Translations under genes and position numbers: made by a program
The notes under the pieces: generated by a model
Databases searched by the model: none
The model's input: only the letters and a program-made list of their open reading frames with translations
Told to the model about the DNA's origin: nothing
In this document: piece after piece, positions 29,088 to 38,193 of the stretch
Position numbering within the stretch: position 1 is the stretch's first letter
Layout of the letters: every line of letters begins with the position of its first letter
Source: Flavobacterium covae
GTDB lineage: Bacteria; Bacteroidota; Bacteroidia; Flavobacteriales; Flavobacteriaceae
Reading direction: 5' to 3'
DNA length: 64,000 nt
Assembly: GCA_019565575.1 (NCBI GenBank)
Contig: CP067379.1
Span: forward strand, 2,418,001 to 2,482,000

Positions 29088-29543
29088 ATGGCAACAATAA
29101 AACAACTTCAAACCCTATTTAGCAAGCTTGGAATACTAAAAGAGCAACGCGCCGAACGCATAAACGCTTGGACTTCTGGCAGAACTCAAAGCAGTAAAGA
29201 GCTACAACAAGATGAATTAGACGAACTATGCGAATCTTTAACAAGCGAAGTAAAATTGCAAAAGCAACTTTTAGAAGATACAAAACGTCAAAGACGTTCT
29301 ATCATTCTAACTATTGCTACAAGAACGGGTATTAAACAGCCAAACGACTGGGACACATTCAACCATTTTATGCTACACAAAAGCTGTGTGAGAAAATCAT
29401 TAAGGCTTTGCAATTTAGACGAATTGGAGCAGGTTATACTTCAATTTAGAGCTTTAGAACATAGTAATGCTATTTCTGCTCAAAAAGCAGGAACAAAGGC
29501 TTATTTTAATCAGTTTGGAATGCAAAAACCAAGTAATAATTAA
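29088..29543 (+). CDS. Early phage protein, 151 aa
   Basis: Coiled-coil N-terminal half (QDELDELCESLTSEVKLQKQ) then NDWDTFNHFMLHKSCVRKSL and LDELEQVILQFRALEHS. It sits where Mu has GemA/Gp16-type genes, but I see no clear Gp16 motif. Function unknown. Confidence 0.6.
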   Translation: MATIKQLQTLFSKLGILKEQRAERINAWTSGRTQSSKELQQDELDELCESLTSEVKLQKQLLEDTKRQRRSIILTIATRTGIKQPNDWDTFNHFMLHKSCVRKSLRLCNLDELEQVILQFRALEHSNAISAQKAGTKAYFNQFGMQKPSNN

Positions 29544-29731
29544 TGAAGACAGCAATATTAAACTACTATATTGATGAGAATGGCAGAAAACAACCCATAT
29601 ATGGTAATAGCTGCGATCATAAAAATACTCATATAAGAGTAATTAATAATATAGTAACCTGCGAAACAACTATTGTAGTTTGTGATGATTGTAAAATAAC
29701 AGTAACTGAACCAATAACCGATTGCAGATGA
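29543..29731 (+). CDS. Small cysteine-rich protein, 62 aa
   Basis: Overlaps the previous stop by one base (TAATG). Contains CDHKNTH, TCETT and VCDDCK, suggesting zinc binding. Function unknown. Confidence 0.55.
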   Translation: MKTAILNYYIDENGRKQPIYGNSCDHKNTHIRVINNIVTCETTIVVCDDCKITVTEPITDCR

Positions 29732-29799
29732 AAAAAATAAAAATAGGAAAAGTAATTGACAATTGTCCCTTAGAAGATTATAAAGGAAATAAAAAATAG
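29728..29799 (+). CDS. Very small protein, 23 aa (tentative)
   Basis: MKKIKIGKVIDNCPLEDYKG then NKK; ATGA overlap with the previous gene. The tight coupling is the only support. Confidence 0.3.
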   Translation: MKKIKIGKVIDNCPLEDYKGNKK

Positions 29800-29803
29800 A
29801 AGA

Positions 29804-30136
29804 ATGAAAATACCCATAATAGTCACGCTAGAAACTTTAGCAATAGTTACAATAACTTTACAACCAGTATATAATACAAGAGCACACACAAGGAGAGAAA
29901 AGTCAGCCTTATCAATTGCCTTTGATGTCTCTAAAAAAATAGAGAGTAAGACTTTTAGTTTGAAAGGACAACCCTTTGGAAAGAAAGTAACAATATCATT
30001 AAAGCATCACGAGGCTGATATGCTAGAACTTTTACTTATTGACCAAATAAAAAATTCCAAAGATGAATTTATCGATGAATTTATCAAAACTAAAATTCAG
30101 GGAGTTATAAACCAAATAAATCAAAAATTAGCATGA
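29804..30136 (+). CDS. Early phage protein, 110 aa
   Basis: MKIPIIVTLETLAIVTITLQ then a charged region including TISLKHHEADMLELLLIDQI. It ends in an ATGA overlap with the next gene. Family not recognised. Confidence 0.5.
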   Translation: MKIPIIVTLETLAIVTITLQPVYNTRAHTRREKSALSIAFDVSKKIESKTFSLKGQPFGKKVTISLKHHEADMLELLLIDQIKNSKDEFIDEFIKTKIQGVINQINQKLA

Positions 30137-30327
30137 CAAAACCCAATTATATAATCGTTGATGATTTGGACGACGATGCTCAACCAAAAGTTAATTTAAA
30201 ACTTTGGATTGAAAATCACCTTCCAGAGATAGAAAAAGTAAGACAGGTGTCAGCATTTCACTTGAATAGAATTAACAGAATTTTAAAAGATGACAGAACA
30301 ACTAATAACCTACACAGTCAAAAGTAA
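30133..30327 (+). CDS. Small acidic early protein, 64 aa
   Basis: MTKPNYIIVDDLDDDAQPKV to NNLHSQK. It overlaps the previous gene by 4 bases and the next by 38. Function unknown. Confidence 0.5.
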   Translation: MTKPNYIIVDDLDDDAQPKVNLKLWIENHLPEIEKVRQVSAFHLNRINRILKDDRTTNNLHSQK

Positions 30328-30745
30328 AACTGACGGCTTTATATGGCTGTTTAAATACCATTTAAACGGCATTTTTAAGAGCTTTGAAATTATTGACGGA
30401 GAATTGTCTGCAAAACAATATCAATGGCTTTTTTGTTCAGGCAAGTTCCCTGGCATGGAAAGTCAATTGCAAGGGTGGAAAGAAAAGCTGAAAGATAATT
30501 TCGAGATTATTAAAGCAGCTCCGGTTTTAGACTTTGAAAACCTTTGGAATTTGTACAACCACAAAGTTAAGAAGCACGAAGCCGAAAAGGCTTTTAAAAA
30601 GCTAAAGGACGGTGATAAAATCAAATGTTTTCTAGCGATACCAGGATATAATAAATACCTAGCTAGAAAAGGAGTAGCCAAAGCACATTTATCTACATTT
30701 ATTAACCAACGCTACTTTGAAGATGAGTGGCAAAAAGCAGCATAA
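30290..30745 (+). CDS. Phage protein with replication-protein-like C-terminus, 151 aa
   Basis: The C-terminal part, FENLWNLYNHKVKKHEAEKA then KCFLAIPGYNKYLARKG and THLSTFINQRYFEDEW-like ending (AHLSTFINQRYFEDEW), resembles the tail of phage replication or DnaT-like proteins. The N-terminal half is unrecognised. The role is inferred. Confidence 0.55.
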   Translation: MTEQLITYTVKSKTDGFIWLFKYHLNGIFKSFEIIDGELSAKQYQWLFCSGKFPGMESQLQGWKEKLKDNFEIIKAAPVLDFENLWNLYNHKVKKHEAEKAFKKLKDGDKIKCFLAIPGYNKYLARKGVAKAHLSTFINQRYFEDEWQKAA

Positions 30746-30746
30746 T

Positions 30747-31033
30747 ATGACAAAACAATTTATCAAAGTAACAAAAGAGAATGTAGCAAAAACATAGTAC
30801 AAAGGTTATGTCAGGAAGAAATCAGGAAATTAGATCAAACCTTATGGAATGGGTTTGTTGATGCTAAAATAGCTGTTATAAAGGCAAAAGACACAGCAAT
30901 TAATACCTATAAAGGTCGAGCAGTTCGTCCAATATTAAAAGAGTTCAAATCAAGTAAAAATGAAACTCAGCTTTATATAGAAGATGTTATATATATAACA
31001 ATATACGAAGTAATAAAATTTGATAAAAAATAA
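30747..31033 (+). CDS. Early phage protein, about 95 aa (one frameshift as read)
   Basis: MTKQFIKVTKENVAK, then, after restoring one A in GCAAAAACAT near 30792, NIVQRLCQEEIRKLDQTLWN to IKFDKK. It begins 1 base after the preceding stop. Family unknown. Confidence 0.5.
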
Positions 31034-31098
31034 GCTGAATCTTTAAAAATTACGGATTGTCGTAAAAATCAAAATTAATAAAATAATACATTTAAAAA

Positions 31099-31311
31099 AT
31101 GATAACAAACGAACAAATAGAACAAACAGAGGCGTTTAAGGAACTTAATATAGTTACCAAAGTAATTTATTCAAAAAAAGCAATGATGAATGAAGTTAAA
31201 AGAGAATTTGAAATTGCCAAAAAAATAGGTATTGAACAATACAATTATTATTATAATCCTAGACCTTACAAGCTTAGAGTTATAACTGAACTTTTAAATA
31301 AAACAAATTAA
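31099..31311 (+). CDS. Small early protein, 70 aa
   Basis: MITNEQIEQTEAFKELNIVT to ITELLNKTN, ending in a tyrosine-rich stretch (YNYYYNPRPYK). Family unknown. Confidence 0.5.
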   Translation: MITNEQIEQTEAFKELNIVTKVIYSKKAMMNEVKREFEIAKKIGIEQYNYYYNPRPYKLRVITELLNKTN

Positions 31312-31321
31312 AACTATAAAA

Positions 31322-31444
31322 ATGAGCAAACTAACCGAAATTGAAAAAAAATTAATATTAGCCAAAGGGATTTTTATTGGTGTTGTAATAACTGCTATAA
31401 CGATGGTTCTAGTAATTGTACTTATTGAACAATACTTTAATTGA
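31322..31444 (+). CDS. Small single-pass membrane protein, 40 aa
   Basis: MSKLTEIEKKLILAKG followed by a transmembrane helix (residues 15-36, FIGVVITAITMVLVIVLI). Starts 10 bases after the previous gene. Confidence 0.5.
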   Translation: MSKLTEIEKKLILAKGIFIGVVITAITMVLVIVLIEQYFN

Positions 31445-31523
31445 AGGCTAAAGCTTTGTTTTTTTATGGTTTTCCGTAAAATTTGAATATATAAAATTCT
31501 TATTTTTGAATAAAATTAAAACG

Positions 31524-31769
31524 ATGGATTCACACACAAAAGAAGAATATCAGCAAAAAAGAATTGAGATAATTGATAAATTCACACAAGAATTTATGAA
31601 GAAAAGCAGATATAATCCATTAACCGTAAAAATAATTGAATGCTTAATTAGAGACGAAAATCCTTATGCAATTATCGAAATTCTAATTAATAACCAGGAG
31701 AAACTTATCGAAGAATTACACAAAGCGGTCGAATTAACGAGATCACCACAAATAATTTTAAAACAATGA
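31524..31769 (+). CDS. Small helical protein, 81 aa
   Basis: MDSHTKEEYQQKRIEIIDKF to SPQIILKQ. An in-frame upstream start exists at 31506. A TATTTTTG box at 31500-31507 suggests a promoter here; this would overlap the upstream start, which favours 31524. It overlaps the next gene by 4 bases. Confidence 0.5.
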   Translation: MDSHTKEEYQQKRIEIIDKFTQEFMKKSRYNPLTVKIIECLIRDENPYAIIEILINNQEKLIEELHKAVELTRSPQIILKQ

Positions 31770-32191
31770 AAAAACTAATTTTAACAGCCGTTTTTGCGGT
31801 CATTTCAATTACAAGCTTCGCCCAAAAAGCAAAGCAATCACCATTAACAGCACAAGCTTATGAAATTGCTAAAAGAGTGGAACGACAGGGCAATTCAAAC
31901 ACTATCGAATCCATACAACAAGGCATTAATGAAATTGAGCAGGTAATGGTTCAGGCCACAGATAAGAAAGATATTGAAAACATTACTTATTATCGTGGAA
32001 TGACTTATTATAATTATGTAAGATTGCCTTTTATTGGCGACAAATTAGGGAAAGTTAAATTCATTGAAATGTGTAAAAAAACAATCTCAGATTTGGAGTA
32101 TGCCGAAAATAACGGATATGAAGACGATGATTCGGTTTATGTGGCACTCAAAAAATCAAGAGAATATCTCCAAGTTTTACAAAACAATTAA
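31766..32191 (+). CDS. Secreted prophage protein, 141 aa
   Basis: Clear signal peptide MKKLILTAVFAVISITSFAQ, then a helical soluble region with EQVMVQATDKKDIENITYYR. A periplasmic protein from the early region might modify the lysogen's envelope (lysogenic conversion or superinfection exclusion); no family is recognised. A strong terminator follows. Confidence 0.6.
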   Translation: MKKLILTAVFAVISITSFAQKAKQSPLTAQAYEIAKRVERQGNSNTIESIQQGINEIEQVMVQATDKKDIENITYYRGMTYYNYVRLPFIGDKLGKVKFIEMCKKTISDLEYAENNGYEDDDSVYVALKKSREYLQVLQNN

Positions 32192-32218
32192 ACCGCTCGA
32201 TTTGAGCGGTTTTTTTTA
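32191..32218 (+). terminator. Terminator of the early operon
   Basis: AACCGCTC and GAGCGGTT form a perfect stem with loop GATTT and eight T. Confidence 0.85.
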
Positions 32219-32249
32219 TGTTTTTTTATGACACTAAGATGATTTTTAT

Positions 32250-32257
32250 TATTTTTG
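32250..32257 (+). promoter_or_regulatory. Promoter box before the HTH-like gene
   Basis: TATTTTTG, 8 bases before the ATG at 32265. Two GACACTA words flank it (32230 and 32259), possible activator or repressor sites. The short distance implies a near-leaderless mRNA. Confidence 0.4.
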
Positions 32258-32264
32258 TGACACT

Positions 32265-32504
32265 ATGTCAGTAAATAGAAAATTAGGTGCACAACGAAAT
32301 AAATTACTTCGTTATCAGATGATTTTGGACGAATACCACAAACATAATAGTGAGGATATTCCGCTAACTAAAATTTGGCGTAAGCATATTTACCCTAAAT
32401 TCGCAATTAGCAAAACTACCCTGTACATCATTTTAGGAACTCCTGTAAAAAAGGAACTGGATAAAATAGAAAAAGTGCAAGGCAGTCAAATGCAGTTGTT
32501 TTAA
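32265..32504 (+). CDS. Putative HTH regulator (late-gene activator position)
   Basis: 79 basic residues; IWRKHIYPKFAISKTTLYIIL looks like a helix-turn-helix. It is alone between the early terminator and the late head operon, the place of Mor/C-type activators in Mu. The function is inferred from position. Confidence 0.45.
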   Translation: MSVNRKLGAQRNKLLRYQMILDEYHKHNSEDIPLTKIWRKHIYPKFAISKTTLYIILGTPVKKELDKIEKVQGSQMQLF

Positions 32505-32953
32505 ATGTTTTTTAGTTCAAATTCATATTGAATCTGATATTCCTGCACACCATCCTCTCTAAGGTTCCGTTGCAGGTTTTTTCTAATTAGATAACTGCAA
32601 TTTTCGTCAGGATTCCACCCGTGAAGTTTTTCATGTATTTTCTGTGTCAGTTCCCAAATTAACCAAGCATCATTTTTTTGCTGTTGGGGAGCATGAAAAC
32701 TTGTGTTTGTCAGTTTTAAATTAGCCAAAGTAATCTTAACCGAAGCCTTAGCCATTTGACGGATACGTGGCGTTTGAAATCTGTCCACTCCAGTATTGGA
32801 ATAATCCAGACTGTTAATATCAATTAAACAACACGGCCATTGTACTGGCATATTCTGACTGTAGTAATCCAGTTGCCCCCAATCTTCGTCTATATAATTA
32901 AGTTCGATTACTTCTGTAAGTCTGCTTTGAATTGCTTGTAAAATGTTTTTCAT
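32501..32953 (-). CDS. Phage head/tail connector protein, 150 aa
   Basis: MKNILQAIQSRLTEVIELNY to YEFELKNI; the C-terminal QIQYEFEL and length fit gp37-like or tail-terminator proteins of Mu-like phages. Last gene of the leftward head operon, overlapping gpG by 4 bases. Confidence 0.5.
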   Translation of the reverse strand: MKNILQAIQSRLTEVIELNYIDEDWGQLDYYSQNMPVQWPCCLIDINSLDYSNTGVDRFQTPRIRQMAKASVKITLANLKLTNTSFHAPQQQKNDAWLIWELTQKIHEKLHGWNPDENCSYLIRKNLQRNLREDGVQEYQIQYEFELKNI

Positions 32954-33502
32954 TGTTTTGATGCTTTTAAAATTTGTTCGTTTATCTCTTTCAAGTTGTT
33001 ATTAACAACTCTAATAACAATTTCTTTTACAATTGGATGTTCGCCGATGAACTGGCGTTTTTGTATTTTCATTTTCTCACCTGTTTTCTGCAAGGCAAGT
33101 GCCTTCCATTGTTCTGCCTCTGTTGATAGTTTTCTATTACGCTCCGTGTTTGCCATTGCTTTTTTCTTAACATTGAAAAGAATAGCTCCAGAACTTTTAT
33201 AATACATCGCCCAAAAGAATTTTTTTCATTTTTTCGGTCACGATAATTTCCCCACCTTCATTGTGAATGGCTGCATACGGCAAAGAGCTTTTCCAAACAA
33301 TTTGACTGCCTTGCACATTAGACCTGATTGAACGCCTCAAAGCTCCAGTGCGCATCATAAGTGAACCCCTGCGGTTACGCATACTGGTAGTAGGCCACTT
33401 TTGGTTAAAAAAGGCTTTACGTTCAAAATTTCGGTCAAAATGTTGCGAGGCATCCACCTTGACATCTTGCAATACTCTTTTTAAAAAATCGTTCGCATTC
33501 AT
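32950..33502 (-). CDS. Virion morphogenesis protein, Mu gpG-like (one frameshift as read)
   Basis: MMRTGALRRSIR and PYAAIHNEGGEI are the signature of the gpG / phage_tail_S morphogenesis family. After one excess A at 33223-33229 is removed the frame continues through MKKFFWAMYYKSSGAIL to ILKASKQ, 183 residues. In Mu this protein acts in head and tail completion. Its start overlaps the portal stop. Confidence 0.8.
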
Positions 33503-35586
33503 TACTTCGATTTATTGATAGATTTAACTGCTTTTTTGGACCCAACCACTTTTGTATAACTGTTATTTGGCGGCATCAGTTTTTTATCGATACCAGGATT
33601 AAAGCGAAACATTTCCAGCGTGTTTTTACCGCTTTTACCTATTTCCGTTGTTGCCTTTTCTCCTTTGGCAATAGCTTGCTTACTATTGCTTTTTGTGTTT
33701 GAACTCGCTAAAACCTCCACCACATGACAGCGGCAACGCCATCCATTAGGCGTGTAGTATTTCTGCCAAAAAGGGTCGTCTTTTGGTAATACAATTCCGT
33801 TAAGCGCTGCATGGCTGTCCCTTACACGGTCATCGCCTGCGGTGCGGTACTCTAAATAATATCGCTCAGTATCGTCACTATATCCCGCCCAGCTGGCGGC
33901 ACTTTGAGCCGATTGTGTAGCAAACAGGTATTCGGCTTCCAAATAGTTTTTGTTGTAAGCTTCATTTAATTGTAGAATCTTTTGTTCAAAGTCGGCATAC
34001 GGGCGGATTTGCCCGTTTTCGTCTTTTAAATAACTGCGAGCTTCCGTGAGTTGGGCGTGTACTTTTAACCCACTAAAAACAAAAGCGTCATTATCTAAGT
34101 AGTCTTTCAGTTCCTGTGGCATCTCATGGGTAATGGCCGACTGTAAAACGCCTGCGGTTGCATCGATTAAATCCTTATACTCTTTAATTGTACCAAGGTC
34201 TTTCGGGTTGTACTTCCCTTGCCCATGCAGTTTTTTAAAAGCCTTTTGAGAGGCGTTTAAAACCTTTTTAAAACTAGGATTATCGGACATGGCCAGTTCC
34301 ACCGTTTTACAACCATTACAGTCGCACGGAGTATAATCCAATGCTAATTTTTGATGCAACGCCCCGAAATAGGATTCGGGGCTTAGTCGAAAAAAATCCA
34401 ATGACAATTTTTGCGGATTGCTTTCCTGAGTTTCGATTACTTCAATACCAAATTTTTCTTTAACCCAATTCGGATCCAGTTTCATGTTTTTAAAACTGTT
34501 TGCATCCTTCGCCCTTTCCCAAAGTTCCTGCAGATTTTCGGACTTGTCATAGGCAAAAATCACCTCTCCTGAAATTACCCCAATATTTACCAGGGCAGGA
34601 ATTACAACTGAGTTCCAATATTGCTCGATCAATGACAAATCACTATCTACCAATGTTTGTAACATTTCCTGCGAGCTTTCGTCTTTTGCGCGAGAACCAT
34701 TTTTTGTGTCCTGTCCAATAATTGCCCCAGTTATAAGCATGGAAATTTCATTGTTACATAACCGGATCAGATTGTTATACACATCCCCATTGGTAACGGT
34801 GGCGGTGGCAAACTCAAATTTTTCGCTTTCATCAATGATAAACCAAGCGGCAGCACCCATATCCCGCATCATTTGTTCGGCACGTTTTACCATAACCGGG
34901 TCATTCGTATTGGTTTTCATCACACGTGGCGGAATACCGTATATCTCGCACAATTCAGACCAACACGATTGGGCGAACCTTTTAAATAATACGTGTGGCA
35001 CGGCATTGTTTAATAAACCAAATTCGGAGCCGTCTCCAAACTCGATTAACCAGGTGCCAAACTCGCCAATCTCACGGTAGTTAATTCTTTTGTCGTCTGA
35101 ATAATCCGGGTAAAGAAAACCGCCCACAGGATCTACGTTTTGCCGTGGAATTAAAGAAACCTGTAGTTCTGCCTTTTCATTATAAGCGAACTCAATCAAG
35201 GAATGTCCAAAATAACGGGTATTTAAAATTTGTTTGTTAATCTCATTAACCCAAATTTGATTTTGCAGTAAGGCGGTTAGTTCCTCGTTTACCTTCCCAG
35301 ATTTGTCTGTGATAGTAAAACTTTGGGAAAGCGATTTTAACATTCTGTTCTCTATCTGAGAAGTCAGAAGTGCATCCAGTCTTATTTCGTTAAACAGATT
35401 ATATAACTGCCAGCGTTTGGGATTATCGGCTTTACCCGCCATAACCAACGCTTTATTCCACCCAGCAATATCCTGACGGGTTCGGGCTATGGACTTTGGG
35501 GCAATGGTGCCTGAATAACGGCTACCTTTACTGCTTGGGGTACTTTGCTTTGCGAGTCCTAAAAATTGTAAAACTTTGTTTGTCAT
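33502..35586 (-). CDS. Portal (DUF935) fused to Mu gpF-like head protein
   Basis: 694 residues. The N-terminal 420 residues resemble the DUF935 portal (Mu gp29), with GHSLIEFAYNEKAEL and KDESSQEMLQTLVDSD. The C-terminal part is a gpF/SPP1 gp7-type domain, with EYRTAGDDRVRDSHAALNG and NGWRCRCHVVEV. In Mu these are separate genes. The frame is intact, so the fusion is real in the sequence. Forms the DNA entry vertex of the capsid. Confidence 0.85.
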   Translation of the reverse strand: MTNKVLQFLGLAKQSTPSSKGSRYSGTIAPKSIARTRQDIAGWNKALVMAGKADNPKRWQLYNLFNEIRLDALLTSQIENRMLKSLSQSFTITDKSGKVNEELTALLQNQIWVNEINKQILNTRYFGHSLIEFAYNEKAELQVSLIPRQNVDPVGGFLYPDYSDDKRINYREIGEFGTWLIEFGDGSEFGLLNNAVPHVLFKRFAQSCWSELCEIYGIPPRVMKTNTNDPVMVKRAEQMMRDMGAAAWFIIDESEKFEFATATVTNGDVYNNLIRLCNNEISMLITGAIIGQDTKNGSRAKDESSQEMLQTLVDSDLSLIEQYWNSVVIPALVNIGVISGEVIFAYDKSENLQELWERAKDANSFKNMKLDPNWVKEKFGIEVIETQESNPQKLSLDFFRLSPESYFGALHQKLALDYTPCDCNGCKTVELAMSDNPSFKKVLNASQKAFKKLHGQGKYNPKDLGTIKEYKDLIDATAGVLQSAITHEMPQELKDYLDNDAFVFSGLKVHAQLTEARSYLKDENGQIRPYADFEQKILQLNEAYNKNYLEAEYLFATQSAQSAASWAGYSDDTERYYLEYRTAGDDRVRDSHAALNGIVLPKDDPFWQKYYTPNGWRCRCHVVEVLASSNTKSNSKQAIAKGEKATTEIGKSGKNTLEMFRFNPGIDKKLMPPNNSYTKVVGSKKAVKSINKSK

Positions 35587-35590
35587 AGTG

Positions 35591-36042
35591 CTATTCGTGA
35601 TTAAATTTCGCTCGTGAACCCGAGCTAAAAGGCTGTCTTTCGGTTGTGCTGGCGTTGCTGTCCAGTTGGGCTAAATCCTCCAAATTAACCGTCCCTTTGG
35701 ATAATTTGGTAAGCCATTGAATAGCTCTGTCGTAACGCTCTTTTGCCTGCTCGTAAATAACATCGGCATTACAGAGCTGGACAATCCACCATTTTGACAC
35801 GGTTTTTGTTACTTCCAAAATCAGCGGGTTTCTATGGTTGCCTTCGGCTGAAAATATGGCGTTAACATCATATTGTAACCTACCATCGCTCCACTCTTTT
35901 TGTTATTGGCAGTTAAATAACTTTTTACCTCTACAATGGCAGCGGCTATGGCTTGTAAAATAACAGCATCGTCCCCTTGTGTAATTTGGGTAATTTGATA
36001 CCCATACATCACGCTTCCCAGTTCCTCTTTTGTCAAAAACAT
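35591..36042 (-). CDS. DUF1320 / Mu gp36-like protein (one frameshift as read)
   Basis: Starts MFLTKEELGSVMYGYQ. A missing A in AACAAAAAGAG (plus strand about 35892-35896) breaks the frame; restoring it gives LQYDVNAIFSAEGNHRNPLI, the hallmark of DUF1320, then IVQLCNADVIYEQAKERYD. About 150 residues. Structural head-tail joining protein by family. Confidence 0.75.
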
Positions 36043-36055
36043 ATTTTCTCTTTTT

Positions 36056-37578
36056 TTAAAATCTCCTACTGTTTCTATAGCCCACCACATGGGTACTTTG
36101 TTTGCGAACTACTCTGTTTAGAATAATCCAAACTGCGCCTTCCAATCCATCGGGTCCGTCCATGGTTTTGGAATTTTCCGAGACCCCGATCATTTGGTCG
36201 TGCATACGCTGCATGTGTGGGTCGTTCTTTTCCTCCTCATTAAAAATCAGATTCCCTAATCTGTTCACAGGTTCTAGAGTTCCCTCTATTCTGGAAAACT
36301 TATCCGGTTTACGCCTGGCGTCCGGAGTGATTGGAATGGTAAACCCGTATTGTTCCGCTATTTTATAGATAAGCGGTAAAATGACCTGTTCATAGAAAGG
36401 ATCTTGCAGGGAGTTGTTTTCTATCCATATTCTTTTAGTGTCCACTTGGTTAATGGTTAAATACCTGTAAGCTTCATACAGCCAATCCACAAACTTTGCG
36501 TTGCTTGTCTGATCTACCCAAACCTTATACACATAAAACTTCAAAGCTTTGAAACCGATAATAATAACCGACTTTGTAGAGGCTTTTCCTTTGTCCTTAT
36601 TCGAGGTTGAAGGGTCGGCATACACTACCACTTCCTCACAACTGGATAAAGGCGGACATTTCCCATAAGTCAGTTCCTTGAATACATCACCTTCGCTTAT
36701 CGGATTATTGAAGTATTCCTTTTGCGCGGAGTTGTGCGATATTTTGGAAAGCACACGATCTATCATTTCCTCCGTGTTCTTTTGTGGCCATGTGGATAAC
36801 CCGTTTTTGTCACGGATGTTTATGACCTCGAAGCAATCCGCTTTTTGTGCCAGTTCCGTAACACAGCAATATTTTGCTATGATGTTCCCACAGACGATAA
36901 CCAACAAAGGATTGGAAATGGATCGTGTAGGCAATAAGGCCTGTTCAATCCAGTTTACCTTATTCTTAATCCTGTCAGGGTTACGGCATTCCTCGTCTGT
37001 ATCAATATCGTCAATCAAAAGCACGTCTGGACGTATCTCGTCTTTTCTAGTACCACGGGGCGACTGTCCCGCACCTAATGCCCTGAACGAAACCCCTTTT
37101 TTGGTAACAAATTCGCCCGCTTCCCAGTTCCCTAAACTTTCCTGAGTTCCGTAGTCGTTAATAATCCTGTTGTTTACCTCCAAAATGGATTTATACGGCA
37201 ATAGCAACCTACAGGCGTTGTCGTAGGTGGAGGAAATCATTAAGATGTTTTTCTTTTTACCTGTCAAAGCCAAATAAAGAACCTCCATCATGGTACGTCC
37301 AGACTTCGAGAGCTCCCTGCTCCACGAACGCACTTCGTACCATTCGGGATTCGACAGAATTCGTTTTGTAGCCCTTAAATGGAATGGTGCAGGCTCAGAA
37401 GTGTAATAATTTGGAAAATAGTATTTAAACCACTTTTCGGGATTTGCTTCCAAATAGGCAATCCTTTTGGCTTTTTCGCTGGCTGTCTCTTTTAGGTCAA
37501 TAGGGGTGGCCTTATAGGAATTGTCCCTATACTGCTGCCATAGCTCCAAATATTTTTTATCCGTGACCTTTTTGCCAT
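36056..37578 (-). CDS. Terminase large subunit, Mu gp28-like (one frameshift as read)
   Basis: Packaging motor ATPase and nuclease. SGRTMMEVLYLALTG near residue 110 is the region of Walker A, PDVLLIDDIDTDEE the Walker B, and VVVYADPSTSNKDKG begins the RNase H-like nuclease with its first aspartate. A missing A in GCAAAAAGG (near 37568-37572) hides the true start; correction gives MAKKVTDKKYLEL and 507 residues. It follows the small subunit by 7 bases. Confidence 0.88.
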
Positions 37579-37585
37579 GTTGCGG

Positions 37586-38028
37586 TTACTTCATTTTGGT
37601 ATTAATGAACACGTCAAAAAGCGGTATCAGTTTTTTGTACAGCTCAAAGTCCTGAGGCTTTATAAACTCCAAAAAAGAAGTGGCCACCTCGTAAGTTTCC
37701 GCCACGGATGTTTCGGTTTCCAATCTTTTTATGGAATTGGTAAGCACGGTTATAATTTGGCTCTCTTTGAAGTTAGCCACTTTCACGTCCCGCTCTTTAA
37801 TATTTGAATTTAACCAGTTAATCTGGTCGTACAGGTCGCTGATTTGTTGCTGGCGAGTGACTAACAATGATTTCTTTAGACTGTCCCAGTCCTCATCCTT
37901 AATCCATTTGATAAGCGTGTTTTCACGAACGCCCACACGCTCCGCAATTTCCTTTTTTGAAGATTCTGCTTGGTGTCGAGATACAGCACTTTTGCATATT
38001 CTTTTTCCTGTTTTTTGGCTAGTCCCAT
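37586..38028 (-). CDS. Terminase small subunit-like protein (one frameshift as read)
   Basis: MGLAKKQEKEYAKVLYL, then after restoring one A near 37953-37958, QKKEIAERVGVRENTLIKW, a helix-turn-helix, and a long coiled coil. 147 residues. First gene of the leftward head operon, directly before the large subunit. Confidence 0.75.
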
Positions 38029-38193
38029 AACTGTTATTTATGGCAAAATTCCCACTTCAAAACCCGTCAAAAAAAAAAGTGTAAAGCGGCTTTACAGAAT
38101 TGAACAGCCTTTGTTTACAAGTGTTTAGACGTTGTACAGTTATTTTTTTTACCGCCAAAACCGACCAAAATTTGCAACATCAAAACACAAGAA
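38029..38193. promoter_or_regulatory. Divergent late promoter region
   Basis: 165 bases between the leftward head operon and the rightward late operon. It contains a perfect inverted repeat TGTAAAG / CTTTACA (38080-38086 and 38090-38096), a likely operator for a late activator. No standard TANNTTTG promoter is visible, as expected if the promoters need an activator. Confidence 0.5.
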
